A program made the translations under genes and the position numbers. The notes below the pieces were generated by a model that worked only from the letters and a program-made list of their open reading frames with translations, made no database searches and was not told the origin of the DNA. DNA of 34,656 nt from the NCBI GenBank assembly GCA_045630965.1, contig JAZQTU010000029.1, positions 1-34,656 of the forward strand. Direction: 5' to 3'. The DNA comes from HGM04593 sp045630965 (lineage in GTDB: Bacteria; Bacteroidota; Bacteroidia; Bacteroidales; Bacteroidaceae). Positions 30,247 through 34,656 of this stretch are shown in pieces; within the stretch, counting starts at the first letter, position 1; every line of letters begins with the position of its first letter.

Positions 30247-33200
30247 TTAATCCTCGTCATCCGAGAAGTCAAGAACATTTCTCTTGTTCGCCTGAACTCT
30301 TTCGTAATCCTCCTTTGAGCCTACGATAATTCTGTTGAACTCACGCTGACCTGTACCGGCAGGGATAAGGTGACCGCAGATAACGTTCTCCTTCATACCG
30401 AGCAAGTAGTCGCTCTTCATGTTGATTGCAGCCTCGTTGAGAACCTTTGTTGTTTCCTGGAACGATGCAGCAGACATGAAACTCTGTGTCTGGAGTGCAG
30501 CGCGTGTAATACCCTGCAGAATCTGTGTAGATGTAGCAGGCTGCGCATCACGTGCAACAACAGGTTTGAGGTCACGACGCTTGAGTGTACTGTTCTCGTC
30601 ACGCAACTTACGTGCTGTGATTATCTGACCAGCCTTCAAGTTCTCAGAATCACCGGCATCAACAACAACCTTCTTGCCCCAGATACGGTCATTCTCCTCC
30701 TGGAACTGGAGTTTGTCAACAACCTGCAACTCGAGGAAACGTGTATCACCAGGCTCATTGATCTGCACCTTACGCATCATCTGACGTACGATAATCTCAA
30801 AGTGCTTATCGTTGATCTTCACACCCTGTGAACGGTAAACGTCCTGTGCCTCGTTAACGATATACTCCTGAACTGCTGTAGGTCCCTTGATTGCAAGGAT
30901 ATCTGATGGTGTTATAGCACCGTCCGAAAGCGGAGTACCGGCACGTACATAGTCACCATCCTGAACAAGAATCTGCTTTGACAACGCAACAAGATACTTC
31001 TTGACATCACCAACCTTTGAAGTCACGACGATTTCACGGTTACCACGCTTAACCTTACCCATTGTAACCTCACCGTCGATTTCAGAAACGACTGCAGGAT
31101 TAGACGGGTTACGAGCCTCGAACAACTCAGTTACACGTGGCAGACCACCGGTGATGTCACCCGCGTTACCAAATACACGAGGAATCTTGACAATGATGTC
31201 ACCGGCTTTCAGTACATCGCCATTCTCAACAACTACGTGACCACCTACAGGCAAGTTGTAGTTATGGAGTGAGTTGCCATTCTCGTCATTGATGTGTACG
31301 GTAGGTATCTTGTTCTTGTCCTTAGACTCAATGATGACAATCTCGTGAAGACCTGTACTTTCGTCAGTCTCAACCTTATATGTAATATTCTCAATAACTG
31401 ATTCAAAATCAACCTTACCGGCAACCTCAGTAACGATAACGGCGTTGAATGGGTCCCAAGAAGCAATTACCTTACCCTTTTCAACCAACTCATCCTCTGC
31501 TGCATAAAGTTTAGAACCGTAAGGGATATTGTGTGATGAAAGGACGATACCTGTGTTCACATCAACAAAACGCACCTCGCTCAAACGGCTTACAACAATC
31601 TTGACTGGTGTTCCGTCCGCCTCAAGTGAATCAACTGTACGCAACTCCTCGAACTTGAGCTTAGAAGCATGCTTTGCTCTGATTGTAGCATCTGCCGCAA
31701 TGTTCGCAGCGGTACCACCGGCGTGGAAGGTACGGAGAGTAAGCTGTGTACCAGGCTCACCGATTGACTGAGCAGCGATGACACCGACAGCCTCACCCTT
31801 CTCAACCATACGGCTTGTTGCAAGGTTACGTCCGTAACATTTTGCACATACACCATGCTTTGATTCACAAGTAAGAACTGAACGGATCTCAACACTTTCA
31901 ATAGGTGACTTCTCAATCTCATCTGCAATAGTCTCTGTGATAAGTTCACCAGAGTGAACAAGTATCTTGCCAGTTGTAGGATGTACCACATCGTGTACAG
32001 ATACACGACCCATGATACGCTCACCCAAAGTTGCAATAGTCTCATCACCGTTCTTGAGCGCTGTACATACAAGACCACGCAATGTACCGCAATCCTCTTC
32101 GTTGATGATAACGTCATGTGAAACGTCAACAAGACGACGTGTCAAATAACCGGCATCGGCTGTCTTAAGAGCGGTATCGGCAAGACCCTTACGAGCACCG
32201 TGAGAAGAGATAAAGTACTCAAGCACCGAAAGACCCTCCTTAAAGTTAGAAAGAATAGGGTTCTCGATAATCTGTGCACCTTCAGAACCGGCCTTCTGTG
32301 GCTTAGCCATAAGACCACGCATACCTGAAAGCTGACGGATCTGGTCCTTAGAACCACGGGCACCTGAATCAAGCATCATGTAAACAGAGTTGAAGCCCTG
32401 ATCGTCGGTAGAGATAGTCTTCATAAGAACGTTTGCAAGGTCAGCATTAACGTGTGTCCACTCATCGACAACCTTGTTATAACGTTCCTTATCTGTAATA
32501 AGACCGAGGTTATATTCAGCAAGAATCTCCTCAACCTTCTCATTACCTCTACGTACCAATTCCTCTTTCTCCTTAGGAATGATTACATCGTCAAGGTTGA
32601 ATGACAGACCACCCTTGAAGGCCATCTGATAACCGAGGTTCTTGATACCGTCAAGGAACTCAGCTGAACGGGCAACACCCACACGCTTGATTACCTCTGT
32701 GATGATATCACGAAGAGACTTCTTAGATATAATAGTATTGATGAATCCCATTTCACGAGGAACAATCTGGTTAACGATGATACGTCCAACAGATGTCTCA
32801 CGCAAAACCTGTATATAGTCACCGTTTTCGTCACGGTCCTCAACCATTACCTTAACCGGTGCATGTATTGCAACACGACCCTGATTGTAGGCAATCATAG
32901 CCTCTTCAGGACCATAGAATGTCATACCTGAACCCTTGGCACCCTCGCGAAGCTTGGTAATATAGTAAAGACCAAGTACCATATCCTGTGAAGGAACGGC
33001 GATTGGAGCACCGTTAGAAGGGTTAAGGATATTGTGTGACTGCAACATAAGCATCTGCGCCTCAAGAATAGCCTCATTGCTCAAAGGCAAGTGAACAGCC
33101 ATCTGGTCACCGTCAAAGTCGGCGTTGAACGCAGTACATGCAAGTGGGTGCAACTGGATTGCCTTACCCTCAATCATCTTTGGCTGGAAAGCCTGGATAC

Positions 33201-34593
33201 CAAGACGGTGAAGTGTCGGCGCACGGTTAAGCAATACTGGATGGCCCTTCATTACATGCTCAAGGATATCCCAGATGATAGGCTCACGACGGTCAACAAT
33301 CTTCTTCGCAGACTTGACAGTCTTAACGATACCACGTTCAATGAGCTTACGGATAATGAATGGTTTGTACAACTCTGCAGCCATCAACTTTGGAAGACCG
33401 CACTCACCCATCTTCAACTCAGGACCAACCACGATAACCGAACGTGCTGAATAGTCAACACGCTTACCAAGTAGGTTCTGACGGAAACGTCCCTGCTTAC
33501 CCTTAAGGCTGTCTGAGAGTGACTTGAGAGGACGGTTTGCATCAGACTTCAAAGCGCTGGCCTTACGTGAGTTGTCGAACAATGAATCGACAGCCTCCTG
33601 CAACATACGCTTCTCATTACGCAAGATAACCTCAGGAGCCTTGATTTCAATGAGCTTCTTCAAACGGTTATTACGTATGATAACACGACGATAGAGATCG
33701 TTGAGGTCAGATGTTGCAAAACGTCCGCCATCCAATGGAACCAAAGGACGCAATTCAGGAGGAGTGACAGGAATAACTGTCATGATCATCCATTCAGGAC
33801 GGTTGTTGCCGTTAGAAGCCGCCATAGATGAACGGAACGACTCAACAACCTGCAGACGCTTCAAAGCCTCGTTCTTACGTTGCTGTGACATATCGGTGTT
33901 GGCGCGGTTACGCAACTCGTATGACAAAGAGTCGAGGTCAATACGTGCCAAAAGATCCTGGATAGCCTCGGCACCCATCTTTGCAATGAACTTGTTAGGA
34001 TCATTGTCATCAAGGTACTCGTTGCCCTGTGGCAGGTTATCCATGATTGTGATATACTCATCTTCTGTAAGAAGCTGGTACTTTGATACTCCGTCGAGAA
34101 CATTCTCCTTACCGGGAATGTCCTGACGTGTCTCATCCTCCTTACGGGCCATTACACCCGGCTGGATAACGATATATTTCTCGTAGTAGATTACTGCATC
34201 TAGCATCTTTGTTGGAAGACCGAGCAAATAACCTATCTTGTTAGGCAATGAACGGAAATACCAGATATGCGCAACAGGAACAACAAGCTGAATGTGTCCC
34301 ATACGCTCACGACGTACCTTCTTCTCTGTTACCATAACACCGCAACGGTCACATACAATACCTTTGTAGCGGATACGCTTGTACTTACCGCAATGGCACT
34401 CGTAATCCTTTACCGGACCGAAGATGCGCTCACAGAACAATCCGTCACGCTCGGGCTTATAGGTACGGTAGTTGATTGTTTCCGGTTTCAACACCTCTCC
34501 ACAAGAATTACCCAAAATCTCCTGCGGTGAAGCAAGACCGATGGTAATCTTCGAGAAATTATTTTTTGTCTTAGTTTCTTTTCTAAAAGCCAT
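30247..34593 (-). CDS. rpoC: DNA-directed RNA polymerase subunit beta'
   Basis: A 1448-residue catalytic subunit of RNA polymerase. The N-terminal zinc ribbon has C66, C68, C81 and C84. The active-site loop NADFDGDQ (490-497) supplies three Mg-binding aspartates. A second zinc site lies in CESKHGVCAKCYGR, followed by the trigger-loop/bridge-helix area GEPGTQLTLRTFHAGG. The acidic C-terminus ends DFSDDED. Length is typical of Bacteroidetes, which lack the large E. coli-type insertion position. The start ATG at 34593 is preceded 31 nt upstream by the rpoB stop. It ends at a strong terminator, so the rpoBC unit stops before glsA. Confidence 0.98.
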   Translation of the reverse strand: MAFRKETKTKNNFSKITIGLASPQEILGNSCGEVLKPETINYRTYKPERDGLFCERIFGPVKDYECHCGKYKRIRYKGIVCDRCGVMVTEKKVRRERMGHIQLVVPVAHIWYFRSLPNKIGYLLGLPTKMLDAVIYYEKYIVIQPGVMARKEDETRQDIPGKENVLDGVSKYQLLTEDEYITIMDNLPQGNEYLDDNDPNKFIAKMGAEAIQDLLARIDLDSLSYELRNRANTDMSQQRKNEALKRLQVVESFRSSMAASNGNNRPEWMIMTVIPVTPPELRPLVPLDGGRFATSDLNDLYRRVIIRNNRLKKLIEIKAPEVILRNEKRMLQEAVDSLFDNSRKASALKSDANRPLKSLSDSLKGKQGRFRQNLLGKRVDYSARSVIVVGPELKMGECGLPKLMAAELYKPFIIRKLIERGIVKTVKSAKKIVDRREPIIWDILEHVMKGHPVLLNRAPTLHRLGIQAFQPKMIEGKAIQLHPLACTAFNADFDGDQMAVHLPLSNEAILEAQMLMLQSHNILNPSNGAPIAVPSQDMVLGLYYITKLREGAKGSGMTFYGPEEAMIAYNQGRVAIHAPVKVMVEDRDENGDYIQVLRETSVGRIIVNQIVPREMGFINTIISKKSLRDIITEVIKRVGVARSAEFLDGIKNLGYQMAFKGGLSFNLDDVIIPKEKEELVRRGNEKVEEILAEYNLGLITDKERYNKVVDEWTHVNADLANVLMKTISTDDQGFNSVYMMLDSGARGSKDQIRQLSGMRGLMAKPQKAGSEGAQIIENPILSNFKEGLSVLEYFISSHGARKGLADTALKTADAGYLTRRLVDVSHDVIINEEDCGTLRGLVCTALKNGDETIATLGERIMGRVSVHDVVHPTTGKILVHSGELITETIADEIEKSPIESVEIRSVLTCESKHGVCAKCYGRNLATSRMVEKGEAVGVIAAQSIGEPGTQLTLRTFHAGGTAANIAADATIRAKHASKLKFEELRTVDSLEADGTPVKIVVSRLSEVRFVDVNTGIVLSSHNIPYGSKLYAAEDELVEKGKVIASWDPFNAVIVTEVAGKVDFESVIENITYKVETDESTGLHEIVIIESKDKNKIPTVHINDENGNSLHNYNLPVGGHVVVENGDVLKAGDIIVKIPRVFGNAGDITGGLPRVTELFEARNPSNPAVVSEIDGEVTMGKVKRGNREIVVTSKVGDVKKYLVALSKQILVQDGDYVRAGTPLSDGAITPSDILAIKGPTAVQEYIVNEAQDVYRSQGVKINDKHFEIIVRQMMRKVQINEPGDTRFLELQVVDKLQFQEENDRIWGKKVVVDAGDSENLKAGQIITARKLRDENSTLKRRDLKPVVARDAQPATSTQILQGITRAALQTQSFMSAASFQETTKVLNEAAINMKSDYLLGMKENVICGHLIPAGTGQREFNRIIVGSKEDYERVQANKRNVLDFSDDED

Positions 34594-34624
34594 AGTTTTA
34601 TATTGACAAACGTGAAGGAATTAA

Positions 34625-34656
34625 TTACTCAAATGAAATGCTCAAGCCCAAACCGC
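34625..34656 (-). CDS. rpoB: C-terminal codons of RNA polymerase beta subunit (partial)
   Basis: On the minus strand the last nine codons before TAA (34627-34625) read GLGLSISFE, consistent with the C-terminus of Bacteroidetes RpoB and with the invariant rpoB-rpoC order. Only about 10 codons lie in the window, so the call rests mostly on synteny. Confidence 0.75.
   Translation of the reverse strand, partial: GLGLSISFE

Noticed and set aside
31590..32132. 180-aa minus-strand ORF in another frame of rpoC
   Set aside because: It overlaps rpoC in a shifted frame; low-complexity S/L/V/R composition typical of frame shadows.

Overview
The window looks like chromosomal DNA of a Bacteroidales bacterium (Bacteroides/Phocaeicola/Prevotella-like). 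Support comes from recurrent TAnnTTTG-type -7 promoter boxes, an S46 dipeptidyl-peptidase, a GH92 mannosidase, a glsA-glsB-type glycine lipid gene pair, meso-diaminopimelate dehydrogenase, a dut-TPR-DUF4292-EnvC cluster and Bacteroidetes-type RpoC and PNPase. The genus cannot be fixed from the sequence alone.

Left 2.1 kb (1-~2110): probably the end of an integrative or mobile element. It holds the N-terminus of a DNA methyltransferase running off the left edge, about 1.08 kb of structured non-coding DNA (a leader with two small ORFs and an intrinsic terminator, an 18-bp palindrome, three hairpins in a row, and a 120-bp nested inverted repeat), and two tandem excisionase-like helix-turn-helix genes. 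After these come a TATACC dyad cluster, a terminator and three helically phased 11-bp repeats that stop just short of the tRNA-Phe terminator. No integrase is in view.

Middle (2160-23870): tRNA-Phe (-) and tRNA-Pro (+), an ABC-F ATPase and an aldo-keto reductase. Next is a minus-strand block: greA-HIT; pyrC coupled to a standalone MetH-reactivation domain; plsC followed by a DPP7-like S46 peptidase; and a thioredoxin-fold lipoprotein that lacks CXXC. The lipoprotein is divergent from pnp. Plus-strand genes follow: ddh, an NSS transporter with a CDF transporter, inositol-phosphate synthase, argR and argC. A GH92 mannosidase lies convergent to the CDF gene. The ArgC has Gly where the catalytic Cys is expected.

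Right (23877-34656): minus-strand operons. These are dut-TPR-DUF4292-EnvC (envelope biogenesis), glsA-glsB (N-acyl amino-acid/glycine lipid synthesis), rpoC, and the last codons of rpoB at the edge. Most transcription units end in clear intrinsic terminators. One strong terminator-like hairpin sits 5 nt upstream of the dut start codon.

Most of the window is ordinary core genome. The parts most worth a second look are the repeat-rich element end (1-2110), the ArgC active-site substitution and the hairpin in front of dut.
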